Assembly (NCBI GenBank): GCA_013002375.1
Contig: JABDJW010000415.1
Location: 1 to 13,233, forward strand
Length of the DNA: 13,233 nucleotides
DNA from: Acidimicrobiales bacterium
Lineage (GTDB): Bacteria; Actinomycetota; Acidimicrobiia; Acidimicrobiales; SHLQ01
Direction: 5' to 3'
The notes under the pieces were generated by a model, which was not told the DNA's origin, made no database searches, and was given only the letters and a program-made list of their open reading frames with translations. Positions within the stretch are counted from its first letter, which is position 1, and every line of letters begins with the position of its first letter. Position numbers and translations under genes: made by a program. Below, piece after piece: positions 1-7,344 of the stretch.

Positions 1-929
1 GGTCGAGGTTGGACGACGTGGCCATCGGCGGCGGCCACCGAGTCACAGAGCCCGGCCACGTCGTAGGCGAAGGAAGGGGTACCGAGTCGGGCCGCTTCGT
101 CGACGACCAGACCCCAGCCCTCGCGGACCGACGTGACGAGCTGAGCATGGGCGTTGGCCACGATCCGCCGCTTCTCGGCCGCACTGACGAAACCGTGAGC
201 GACGACATGATCGCCTCGCCGGGCCAGGCCGGCTCGCAGCGGACCGTCGCCGACGAGGTGGATCTCGAGATTGGGAATGAACTGGCGGGCGATCTCGACC
301 GCACGCACCGCGTGGTGGGGTCGCTTGTTGGCCGCCATCCGGCCGACGAACACGACGGTCGGGTTGGATGGGGCCACCTGGGTCGGAATCTGGTCGGCAT
401 CCGGAGCGATACCGACCGGCACGACGCTGACCCGCTGGAGGCCGTTGTCGACCAACGAAGCGCGGCTGGAATCCGAGATCGTCATGACCGGCACGTGGCG
501 CATCGATCGCAACCAACGAGGCTCGAGCACATAGCGGCCGAGCAGGGCAGCCGGGAGGGGCATTTCGAAGAACCACACCTCGCGGGCGAGCTGATGCATC
601 AACGCGACAACCGGCACGCCGGTGACCCATCGGTGGCAGCCGAAGGGGCGGGTGTTCACCTCGTCGATGACCAGATCGAATCCGGCGTCGGCGCCGACCT
701 CCCGCCACCATCGACGGGCTTCGCGGTAGACGCCGAAGCGGCTACCGCCCCGGACGTAGCGCACGCCGTCGGCGTGTTCCTCGGCGGGACGACCATCGAC
801 CGCACTGGAGAACAGGGTGACGTCGTGACCCCATTGGGCCCATCGCTGCAACACCTGTTCGGTGAAGACCTCGGCGCCGCCACTGGCCGGGTGGGCCAGG
901 TCGCGCCAGTTGAACAGTGCGATCTTCAT
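1..929 (-). CDS. GT4-family glycosyltransferase, 3' end cut by window edge
   Basis: The visible 309 residues form a retaining GT-B glycosyltransferase of family 4, which transfers a sugar from an activated donor at the cytoplasmic face of the membrane. The N-terminal domain opens with MKIALFNWRDLAHPASGGAE, the glycine-rich acceptor loop usual in this family. The C-terminal donor domain starts near residue 190 (FVGRMAANKRP, 194-204) and contains the EX7E motif as E270 and E278 (EGWGLVVDE). The ATG at 929 overlaps the TGA stop of the upstream flippase-GT2 gene (ATGA), which implies translational coupling and a shared glycan pathway. The donor and acceptor sugars cannot be told from sequence. 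About 50-80 residues are probably missing past the left edge, judged from the usual length of the family. Confidence 0.9.
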   Translation of the reverse strand, partial: MKIALFNWRDLAHPASGGAEVFTEQVLQRWAQWGHDVTLFSSAVDGRPAEEHADGVRYVRGGSRFGVYREARRWWREVGADAGFDLVIDEVNTRPFGCHRWVTGVPVVALMHQLAREVWFFEMPLPAALLGRYVLEPRWLRSMRHVPVMTISDSSRASLVDNGLQRVSVVPVGIAPDADQIPTQVAPSNPTVVFVGRMAANKRPHHAVRAVEIARQFIPNLEIHLVGDGPLRAGLARRGDHVVAHGFVSAAEKRRIVANAHAQLVTSVREGWGLVVDEAARLGTPSFAYDVAGLCDSVAAADGHVVQPR

Positions 930-2995
930 GCCGAAACTCCGATCGAAGGGGCCGAGGGCGATGCGGCACCGGCGACAACCGCCGACGGTGCCTGACCGGC
1001 GCCCCGCAGCCGGAACGAGAACCGCACCAGTTCGACGAACGTGCCGAGTACCGCCCTGAACCCGATCGTCGAGTTCCGGTTCTCGAGCAGGACGATCGGC
1101 GATTCGACCACATGGCGCCAGCCGTGGGCGGCTCCGATGGCCAGGAACTCGAGATCGAACAGGTAGCCGGTCTCGCGGGTGCGGGGCAGCACTTCGGCGA
1201 CCATCGGCCGCCGGAACAGCTTCACGCCGACCTGGGTGTCGCTGACCGAGATGTTGAACATCCAGCGGATGAAGAACTGACCGGCGGCGGACACCACCCG
1301 GCGAGCGCGGCTCGTCGTGACCACCGAACGGCGGTGGCGCTTCGAACCCACGACCGCGTTGGCCTGGAACTGCTCGAGCTCTCGATAGAGCGACTGCAGG
1401 TGGCGCGGATCGAGATCACCGTCACCATCGATGAAGCCGATCACCTCGCCCTGGGCGACCTGCATCCCGGTGCGCAGCGCGGCACCCTTGCCGGCGTTGG
1501 GCGTCTGGCGAATCACCCGAACGTTGGCCAGACCGACCGCTTCGGCGAGCTCGGCCGTGGCATCGCGCGAGCCGTCGTCGACGACGATGATCTCGCTCGT
1601 CACCAGGAGCTCGTCGAGCGAGGTCGCGATCTGGCGAAGGGTCGTCGCCACGTTCGCTTCTTCGTTGAAGGCCGGCACCACGATCGACAGATCGAGAGTC
1701 GCCGGGCCGAAAGGACCGCTGCTGACCGGTGGGTTGGTGAAGCGAATGAGCGGGCTGGCGGTGAGCAACCCGGCAACCAGGATTGCGGCCAACACGACCA
1801 GGGAGAGGGCGGCCGATCCGGTGACGAAGTGCCCGCCCACCAATACCACACCGACGCCGATCCAGGACGCGTTGGCCCGCAGAATCGAACCCTGGGCCAA
1901 GTGGAAGTTCAACACCGCGTTGAGAAGCGCGGCCCAGAGCGCGGCGACCGAGAGCGACGCGAGGGTTGCGCTGGAGAGCGCGTACGACTGGCCCAACACC
2001 CGCTCGAGCAAGGTCTGGCCGACGAGCAGGACGGCGCTGACCGACGCCAGGCCGACCACGAGGCTGGACAGCATCGAATCGAACAAGGCCTCGCGAGCGG
2101 CTCGCCCCGGAAGGGCATATTTGGGCAGGGCCGCGGTGACGATCGATTGCGGCACGTAGAGCACGGTTCGGGCGGCCAGTGCGGCGGCGGCATACGCTCC
2201 GGCTTCAGCCGCGACGAACTGATGGCGGGCCAACAAGGTGTCGACCCCGACCACGAGCCAGAAGCCGGCGAAGGCAGCAGCACCACCGACCAGCTCGCCG
2301 AACCGGATGCGCAGATCCCACGCGACCGAGTCGGGCTGTGGGGCGCGCCGGCAGGCCATCCACAACCAGATGGTCGTGACGGTCTCGGAGACGAGGATCA
2401 CGGCGAGCGCGGTGGCTGCGCTCGGTCGCACGGCGAGCACGAGGGTGCCGCCGATGATGCGCAACAGCACACCGGCGACGAGTACCGCAGCGAGCGGGCC
2501 ATACTGCTCCCGGCCGAGCAGAACGGCACGGGGCACGAGGCTGCCGAGCGCGGGCACGAAGAACAAGCCGACCAACAGCGGCGCGGCGATGCCGTCCAGT
2601 TTCAGATACGAGCCCATCACGGGCCCGGAGAACACGATGGCCGACGCCACGACCAGCCCGGCGGCGACAAACTGCAGCAACGCAGGCCCGTAGCGAACCC
2701 GGCGGCCTTCCCGATCGATGCGGGCCACCTCGGCGGTGAGCGCCACCTGGATCGCCCCGGCCGGTACGGCCAAGGCCAGCAGGATCGTCATCAGCGCACT
2801 GAGCGATCCGTATTCGTCGGAGCCGAGGAGCCGGCCGGCCAAGAGGTGGAACACCACGTTGCCGCCGGCGACTGCAACCAGGCCGACGACGAGCGCCAGC
2901 GGGCCACTCCCCTGCTTCGGCGCGAAACGCCGGCGGGGTGTGCTCGGGGTCGAATCGGTCTCAGCCGATTGCGGGTGATCTGTCCAGGGATGCAC
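926..2995 (-). CDS. MOP/Wzx-type flippase fused to a GT2 (polyprenyl-phosphate sugar synthase-like) glycosyltransferase
   Basis: This 689-residue protein has two parts. Residues ~30 to ~425 are a run of hydrophobic helices resembling polysaccharide/lipid II exporters of the MOP superfamily (FHLLAGRLLGSDEYGSLSAL near the start is typical of Wzx-like proteins). From residue 434 a GT2 domain begins: LSIVVPAFNEEANV, then VVDDGSRD, then the metal-binding DGD near 523, and a dolichol-phosphate-mannose-synthase-like body with DTQVGVKLFRR. Family knowledge suggests the GT2 half makes a polyprenyl-phosphate sugar and the membrane half moves lipid-linked sugar across the membrane; that they act on the same substrate is inference. 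I chose GTG 2995 because a longer reading to TTG 3088 has a C-rich stretch instead of a ribosome site and would span the hairpin at 3041-3058. GTG 2995 itself has only a weak site, so the start is uncertain. The stop overlaps the next gene by 4 bp. Confidence 0.85.
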   Translation of the reverse strand: MHPWTDHPQSAETDSTPSTPRRRFAPKQGSGPLALVVGLVAVAGGNVVFHLLAGRLLGSDEYGSLSALMTILLALAVPAGAIQVALTAEVARIDREGRRVRYGPALLQFVAAGLVVASAIVFSGPVMGSYLKLDGIAAPLLVGLFFVPALGSLVPRAVLLGREQYGPLAAVLVAGVLLRIIGGTLVLAVRPSAATALAVILVSETVTTIWLWMACRRAPQPDSVAWDLRIRFGELVGGAAAFAGFWLVVGVDTLLARHQFVAAEAGAYAAAALAARTVLYVPQSIVTAALPKYALPGRAAREALFDSMLSSLVVGLASVSAVLLVGQTLLERVLGQSYALSSATLASLSVAALWAALLNAVLNFHLAQGSILRANASWIGVGVVLVGGHFVTGSAALSLVVLAAILVAGLLTASPLIRFTNPPVSSGPFGPATLDLSIVVPAFNEEANVATTLRQIATSLDELLVTSEIIVVDDGSRDATAELAEAVGLANVRVIRQTPNAGKGAALRTGMQVAQGEVIGFIDGDGDLDPRHLQSLYRELEQFQANAVVGSKRHRRSVVTTSRARRVVSAAGQFFIRWMFNISVSDTQVGVKLFRRPMVAEVLPRTRETGYLFDLEFLAIGAAHGWRHVVESPIVLLENRNSTIGFRAVLGTFVELVRFSFRLRGAGQAPSAVVAGAASPSAPSIGVSA

Positions 2996-3040
2996 GATGC
3001 AGGTTTTCTGTCGTCGTCTCCGCTCGGAGGAACCGGGTGA

Positions 3041-3058
3041 GCTCAGCCGAAGCTGGGC
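3041..3058 (-). terminator. Hairpin with cUUCGg tetraloop between two minus-strand genes
   Basis: Read on the minus strand, GCCCAGC-TTCG-GCTGAGC forms a 7-bp stem (one G-U pair) closed by the extra-stable C(UUCG)G tetraloop. It lies 40 bp past the stop of the LAxTG protein and 46 bp before the proposed GTG of the flippase-GT2 gene. No U tract follows, so it may be a weak or U-less terminator, or an mRNA-stabilising 3' end structure, rather than a classical intrinsic terminator. Confidence 0.4.
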
Positions 3059-3097
3059 GACCCGATCCCTCCGGCGGGAACGAACCAATGGGGGGAA

Positions 3098-3907
3098 TCA
3101 GTCGTTGCGGGTGCGGCGACCGATGAGGATCAGGACGATGCCGGCCAAGCCGAGGGCCGAAGCCACGGCCGTCGTGGCCCAGATGGTGCGGCCGGTGAGG
3201 GCCAGGTTCTGGCCACCGTCGTTGTTGCCGGTGTTGGTGGTCGTCGCGGTGGTCGTCGTGGTCGACGAGGCCGGAGCCTGCACCGTCAGCGTCACACCGA
3301 GCACCTGCGTGCCGGAGCCCGAATCACAGCTGGCGATCATGAGCACCGAACCCGAGAGGGTCGGCGGCACGGTCACCGTGGTGATGAAGTCGCCATTGAC
3401 GTCGGAGGTCGTGCTCCCCAGCAGGGTGCCGTCGGCCTCGATGCTCACCGGCTCGCCGGGGGCACAACCGCCACCGGAAACCGTGATCACGCCACCGGCG
3501 GTCGGAGCGTTGGTTCTGGCGGCCAGGGCGCCGGTCACCAGCGGCTGGACGTTCAGCGTGGCGCTCAGCACCTGGCTGCCGCCACTGGCGGTGCCACAGG
3601 TGGCGTCGACCACAACGGTCGAGTTGCCGGTCGTCAGCGGCACAACCATCGCCGCATTGAAATCGCCGGACGCGTCAGCCGTTGCCGTGGCGACGGTACC
3701 GAGACCGTCGATGGTGATCGTCACCGTGCCGCCGGGGGCACAACCGCCACCCGAGGCGGTGATGGTGTCACCGGCGGTCGGCGACGAATCGGACACGGTG
3801 AGCGTGCCGGTGGTCACCGGGTAGTCCTGGGCGTAGGCCCGCATGGTCAAAAGAAGTGTGCAGGCCATCAGCACGACGGCCGCCACACCCATCCGTCGAG
3901 TCTTCAT
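3098..3907 (-). CDS. Secreted two-repeat Ig-like protein with LAxTG (class E sortase) cell-wall anchor
   Basis: The 269-residue product is a surface protein. Residues 1-26 are a signal peptide (MKTRR, hydrophobic core, cleavage after AYA). Two homologous beta-rich repeats follow, ~35-120 and ~127-209. Each has the pattern APTAG/SPTAGD...ITxSGGGCAPG and a later cysteine, giving the pairs C56/C104 and C148/C194, which could form one disulfide per repeat. A Thr-rich linker (214-226) leads to LALTG at 235-239, a hydrophobic segment (~243-262) and the tail RRTRND, the layout of a sortase substrate. LAxTG, not LPxTG, is the known preference of actinobacterial class E sortases. The ATG at 3907 is preceded by GAGGGA six bases upstream. 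No enzyme motif is visible; adhesion or a structural role is inference. Its place beside glycosyltransferases suggests envelope biogenesis. Confidence 0.85.
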   Translation of the reverse strand: MKTRRMGVAAVVLMACTLLLTMRAYAQDYPVTTGTLTVSDSSPTAGDTITASGGGCAPGGTVTITIDGLGTVATATADASGDFNAAMVVPLTTGNSTVVVDATCGTASGGSQVLSATLNVQPLVTGALAARTNAPTAGGVITVSGGGCAPGEPVSIEADGTLLGSTTSDVNGDFITTVTVPPTLSGSVLMIASCDSGSGTQVLGVTLTVQAPASSTTTTTATTTNTGNNDGGQNLALTGRTIWATTAVASALGLAGIVLILIGRRTRND

Positions 3908-3983
3908 GGTGTCCCTCGTTTGGTGAGAAGTCGGTTCGAAGACGGCCCCACGACGGGATCGTCTCGATTCCTATCGGGCGCAG

Positions 3984-3997
3984 TGACGGCGCCGTTA
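3984..3997. promoter_or_regulatory. Near-palindrome upstream of the LAxTG gene
   Basis: TGACGGCGCCGTTA contains the perfect 10-bp palindrome ACGGCGCCGT (3986-3995). It lies 77-90 bases upstream of the LAxTG protein start in the otherwise empty 3908-4042 interval and could be an operator. In such GC-rich DNA a 10-bp palindrome can occur by chance. I could not place a convincing -35/-10 pair here. Confidence 0.2.
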
Positions 3998-4042
3998 GCA
4001 GTTCTCCGCTGCCGCGGCCTCACCCCGACCTCACCTCAGGCG

Positions 4043-4086
4043 AAAAAGCAACGAACCCACCCGCCCCGTCAGGGCGAATGGGTTCG
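4043..4086 (-). terminator. Intrinsic terminator of the ferritin-like gene
   Basis: On the minus strand the stem CGAACCCA / TGGGTTCG (plus positions 4079-4086 and 4052-4059) encloses an inner CGCCC / GGGCG stem. It is followed by TTGC and five T residues (complement of 4043-4047). It begins 21 bases past the stop of the diiron gene. This is the clearest rho-independent terminator in the window, and it separates that gene from the envelope genes downstream. Confidence 0.85.
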
Positions 4087-4107
4087 AAATGACCGGGCGG
4101 AGCTCCG

Positions 4108-5238
<1,131 letters not shown>

Positions 5239-5274
5239 GCTCTTCCTTCGGCTCGCGAGCGTTCCACCTGGATA

Positions 5275-5303
5275 ATAATGGTCATTATCGAGAGAAAAGG
5301 CAA
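5275..5303 (-). promoter_or_regulatory. Promoter of the ferritin-like gene with overlapping palindromic operator
   Basis: On the minus strand a -35-like TTGCCT (5298-5303) is separated by 17 bp from a -10-like CATTAT (5275-5280). The -10 is one arm of the inverted repeat ATAATG-GT-CATTAT (5275-5288). The AT-rich patch stands out in this GC-rich region. A repressor dimer bound there would block the -10; which regulator (for example TetR- or MarR-type) cannot be told. Confidence 0.6.
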
Positions 5304-5329
5304 GTCCCTTCGGCCCGACGGCCAACGTC

Positions 5330-5335
5330 TAGGGT
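5330..5335 (+). promoter_or_regulatory. -10 box TAGGGT ahead of the exonuclease gene
   Basis: TAGGGT fits the actinobacterial TANNNT -10 consensus and ends six bases before A5342, the expected transcription start. No good -35 is visible 17-18 bp upstream. Its spacing suggests a leaderless transcript beginning at the exonuclease codon at 5342. Confidence 0.5.
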
Positions 5336-5341
5336 GGCCTC

Positions 5342-6040
5342 ATCGCTACCCCGCCCGCTTCCGCCAACCCGCCGCGCTACGGCCTCGACATCGAGACCGA
5401 TACCACGATCGACGGCCTCGATCCGGCGACCTCACCGATTCTGAGTGTCGCGATCGTCGGACCGACCGGCGAGCACGTCTTCGACGGCCCGGAGCAGCAG
5501 GTCCTGGCCAATGTCGATCGTTTGCTGGCCGACCTCCCGGCCGGTGTGCTCATCACCTGGAACGGTGGCGGTTTCGACTTCCCGTTCCTGGCCGACCGCG
5601 CCCGGCTGCACGGCATCGACCTCGGCTTGCGCATGCGGCTCGACCCCAGCATCGCCAAACGCGAACCACTCAACGGCCACGACGGCCACTACCGGGCCAC
5701 CTGGTATCACCACCGCCACCTCGACGGCTACCTCGTCTACCGGGCCGACGTCGGCGCATCGCTCCATCTCTCCTGCGCGCTCAAAGCGGTGGCCCGACTG
5801 GTCGGCATACCCGCCATCAGCGTCGACGTCGAGCGCATCCACCTGCTCGACCGCGACCAGCTTCGGGCCTACGTGGCCAGCGATGCCTGGGTGGCCCGCG
5901 CCCTCGTCGAACGCCGCTGGGCCAACGCCCAGGCCGCGATCGATCGGCCCGAGTTCGTGCTCTGGGGCACGGGAGCGGCACCGGCTGCGCCGTCGCGGCC
6001 GGCCGAACCCGTCGCCCCGGCCGGCGGCGTCTCGCCGTAA
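5342..6040 (+). CDS. DEDDy-type 3'-5' exonuclease (RNase H-like fold), start codon anomalous
   Basis: The reading frame encodes a DnaQ/YprB-like exonuclease of the DEDDy group, expected to remove nucleotides from 3' ends using two metal ions. Counting from 5342, motif I is D16-I-E18 (YGLDIETD), motif II is WNGGGFDFPFL with D79, and motif III is Y177-V-A-S-D181, so all four acidic ligands and the tyrosine are present. It is a stand-alone domain of about 232 residues with a Pro/Ala-rich tail. No ATG, GTG or TTG exists between the in-frame TAG at 5330 and motif I. The first usable one, TTG 5522, would delete motif I. I therefore place the start at ATC 5342, exactly where a leaderless transcript should begin; a base error (ATG to ATC) or a small frameshift near 5336-5378 are alternatives. 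It is divergent from the diiron gene. Confidence 0.8.
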   Translation: MATPPASANPPRYGLDIETDTTIDGLDPATSPILSVAIVGPTGEHVFDGPEQQVLANVDRLLADLPAGVLITWNGGGFDFPFLADRARLHGIDLGLRMRLDPSIAKREPLNGHDGHYRATWYHHRHLDGYLVYRADVGASLHLSCALKAVARLVGIPAISVDVERIHLLDRDQLRAYVASDAWVARALVERRWANAQAAIDRPEFVLWGTGAAPAAPSRPAEPVAPAGGVSP

Positions 6041-6046
6041 ACGGGA

Positions 6047-6101
6047 CCAATTCTGGCGAGTCTGCGAGTCGACTCGCGACCATTTTCCTCGCCAGAATTG
6101 G
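6047..6101. repeat. Nested inverted repeat between convergent genes
   Basis: Outer arms CCAATTCTGGCGAG (6047-6060) and CTCGCCAGAATTGG (6088-6101) are perfect 14-bp complements. Inside them lies a perfect 14-bp palindrome GCGAGTCGACTCGC (6064-6077). The structure fills the short gap between the ends of the exonuclease and the 342-aa gene. A bidirectional terminator is the simplest reading, although there is no real U tract after the outer stem on either strand. Confidence 0.8.
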
Positions 6102-6132
6102 GAGACCAGCGCCCTCGACGTTCAGCCGGCGG

Positions 6133-7161
6133 CTAGGCCAACACCATGTAGCCGGGCACCTCGTGGTGGGGGGTGTCGAGGTAGATCTTGGCTTCGGGGT
6201 AACCGCCGAAGCGTCCTTGACTCCAGCGGACTTCGACGTGCCCTTCGACCGCCACGTGCTCGCCGGCGGAGCCGGCATCGGAATCATGGCGGCGAACGAA
6301 CTCGGCCCGCCACGCAACGGTGGGTTGGCGCATGACCGGGTTCCACGCCCCGAACTTGCCGAGTTCGAAGTCGGCCCGCAGCTCCGAGGGCGTACCCACC
6401 CGGTAGTGCAGCGGCCGCTTGTCGTGCGACACGCCAAGGACGAAGTACGGCGCCGGTTGCAGACGAAGGAGGCGCCAGAGCATTTCCTCTCGCGCCTTGA
6501 TCGATTCGAGCCGGCTCTGCCACCGCATTGCACTCTCGTTCGATGTGGCGTTCACGAGATCGGCATAGGTGCCTTCGAGTTCTTCGGGCCACGGGCCCCG
6601 CTTCGGCAGGGCTTGCTTGAGCCGGGTGCGCTCGGGGGCCGCGAGGTCGACCGCCTTGTCGGGCATGGCGCCGAGCCCGTAGTGCGAGCGGGTCGCGTCG
6701 TACAGCGCCTGATACTCGGCGCCGGCGACCTCGGCGAACCAGTCGAACCGGTCGCCGCCTCGCTCGGCCAGCAAACGATCGAACAGATGCGGGGGCGACG
6801 TGTTCATCAAGATGTTCGAGCGGTACTTGCAGCTGATGAGGTAGACGTGGTCGGCCTGGAGATCGGCCGGAATCTGCTCGTAGCCCGGCGGTTTCTTGGG
6901 GCCCTTCCATTCGAGGCGATCGGGCACTCGACCACGAAGACCATCGCGCGAGTTCAAGAACCGTTGGCCGGTCTCCCACGCCACGGTGAACTCGTCGTCG
7001 TAGGCGCCGCCCGCCCGCGCCTCTGCGAGCGCTTCGTACTGGGTGGCGGTGACATTCAGGAACCACTCGGGCCGAGTCGCCAGCGCCCGATCGATGTCGG
7101 GAAAACCCAACAACGCGAGACCCGTCGTTATCTCGGTGACTTCGGTCCGGTCAGAGGGCAC
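6133..7161 (-). CDS. Unknown protein with PD-(D/E)XK-like features, next to a DNA methyltransferase
   Basis: This 342-residue protein is not one I can name. It has no signal peptide or membrane segment, so it is cytoplasmic. The stretch 55-115 looks like the core of a PD-(D/E)XK nuclease: a helix with E63 (AWETGQRF), PD at 80-81 leading into a strand (RLEWKG), then D104 and the strand HVYLISCKY, whose S110-C-K112 could replace the usual D/E-X-K. The C-terminus holds a dense, conserved-looking block (HVEVRWSQGRF...PEAKIYLDTPHHEVPGY). The non-acidic S110 weakens the nuclease reading. The GTG at 7161 lies six bases after a TAGGTT -10 box, so it is probably leaderless with its own promoter. The gene follows the methyltransferase on the same strand after a 183-bp gap; a role as restriction or effector partner is inference. 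Confidence 0.75.
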   Translation of the reverse strand: MPSDRTEVTEITTGLALLGFPDIDRALATRPEWFLNVTATQYEALAEARAGGAYDDEFTVAWETGQRFLNSRDGLRGRVPDRLEWKGPKKPPGYEQIPADLQADHVYLISCKYRSNILMNTSPPHLFDRLLAERGGDRFDWFAEVAGAEYQALYDATRSHYGLGAMPDKAVDLAAPERTRLKQALPKRGPWPEELEGTYADLVNATSNESAMRWQSRLESIKAREEMLWRLLRLQPAPYFVLGVSHDKRPLHYRVGTPSELRADFELGKFGAWNPVMRQPTVAWRAEFVRRHDSDAGSAGEHVAVEGHVEVRWSQGRFGGYPEAKIYLDTPHHEVPGYMVLA

Positions 7162-7167
7162 AAACAG

Positions 7168-7173
7168 AACCTA
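7168..7173 (-). promoter_or_regulatory. -10 box TAGGTT giving a leaderless start at 7161
   Basis: On the minus strand TAGGTT is followed by six bases and then GTG at 7161, the pattern expected when transcription begins at the start codon. No ribosome binding site is present. The -35 region is weak and lies inside the inverted repeat 7176-7216. Confidence 0.5.
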
Positions 7174-7175
7174 CC

Positions 7176-7216
7176 GGCTCACGTTCCGCCCGGCAGCTGG
7201 CGCGACGCCGTGAGCC
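7176..7216. repeat. 8-bp inverted repeat over the -35 region of the 342-aa gene
   Basis: GGCTCACG (7176-7183) and CGTGAGCC (7209-7216) are perfect complements 25 bp apart. They start three bases upstream of the TAGGTT -10 box. They could be half-sites for a regulator, or a stem ending the methyltransferase transcript. Confidence 0.4.
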
Positions 7217-7246
7217 ACAAGGCGAGCTGCGGCAACCAGGAGCGAC

Positions 7247-7271
7247 GTTGCGAGCCCTCAGGGCGAGCAAC
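7247..7271 (-). terminator. Hairpin downstream of the methyltransferase gene
   Basis: GTTGC/GCAAC enclose a 2x2 internal loop and an inner GCCC/GGGC stem with a 3-base loop. It lies 74-98 bases past the methyltransferase stop on the minus strand. There is no U tract, so termination is a guess; it may only be a stabilising 3' structure. Confidence 0.35.
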
Positions 7272-7344
7272 TCGGTTAGTGAGGAGGCCGCCAGGCCGAC
7301 GAACGGCAGGCGCCCAGCGCCGAAAGCTGCGAGTGCGGGATGAT

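Noticed and set aside
917..3040. A 707-codon open frame on the plus strand
   Set aside because: It is antisense to the flippase-GT2 gene, which has clear domains. The translation is a repetitive Arg/Gly/Glu/His mix.
2996..3088. TTG start at 3088 for the flippase-GT2 gene
   Set aside because: The upstream bases are C-rich without a ribosome site, the added residues are Arg/Ser-rich with no domain, and the segment would cover the UUCG hairpin. GTG 2995 is preferred, with some doubt.
3860..3862. Lipoprotein signal (LMAC, Cys16) in the LAxTG protein
   Set aside because: Met precedes the -1 Ala, and hydrophobic residues continue after Cys16. A signal peptidase I site (AYA) at 24-26 and a C-terminal sorting signal fit better.
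7162..7344. tRNA or small RNA gene in the gap
   Set aside because: Hairpins are present but there is no cloverleaf, T-loop or acceptor pattern, and no promoter directed at a separate transcript.
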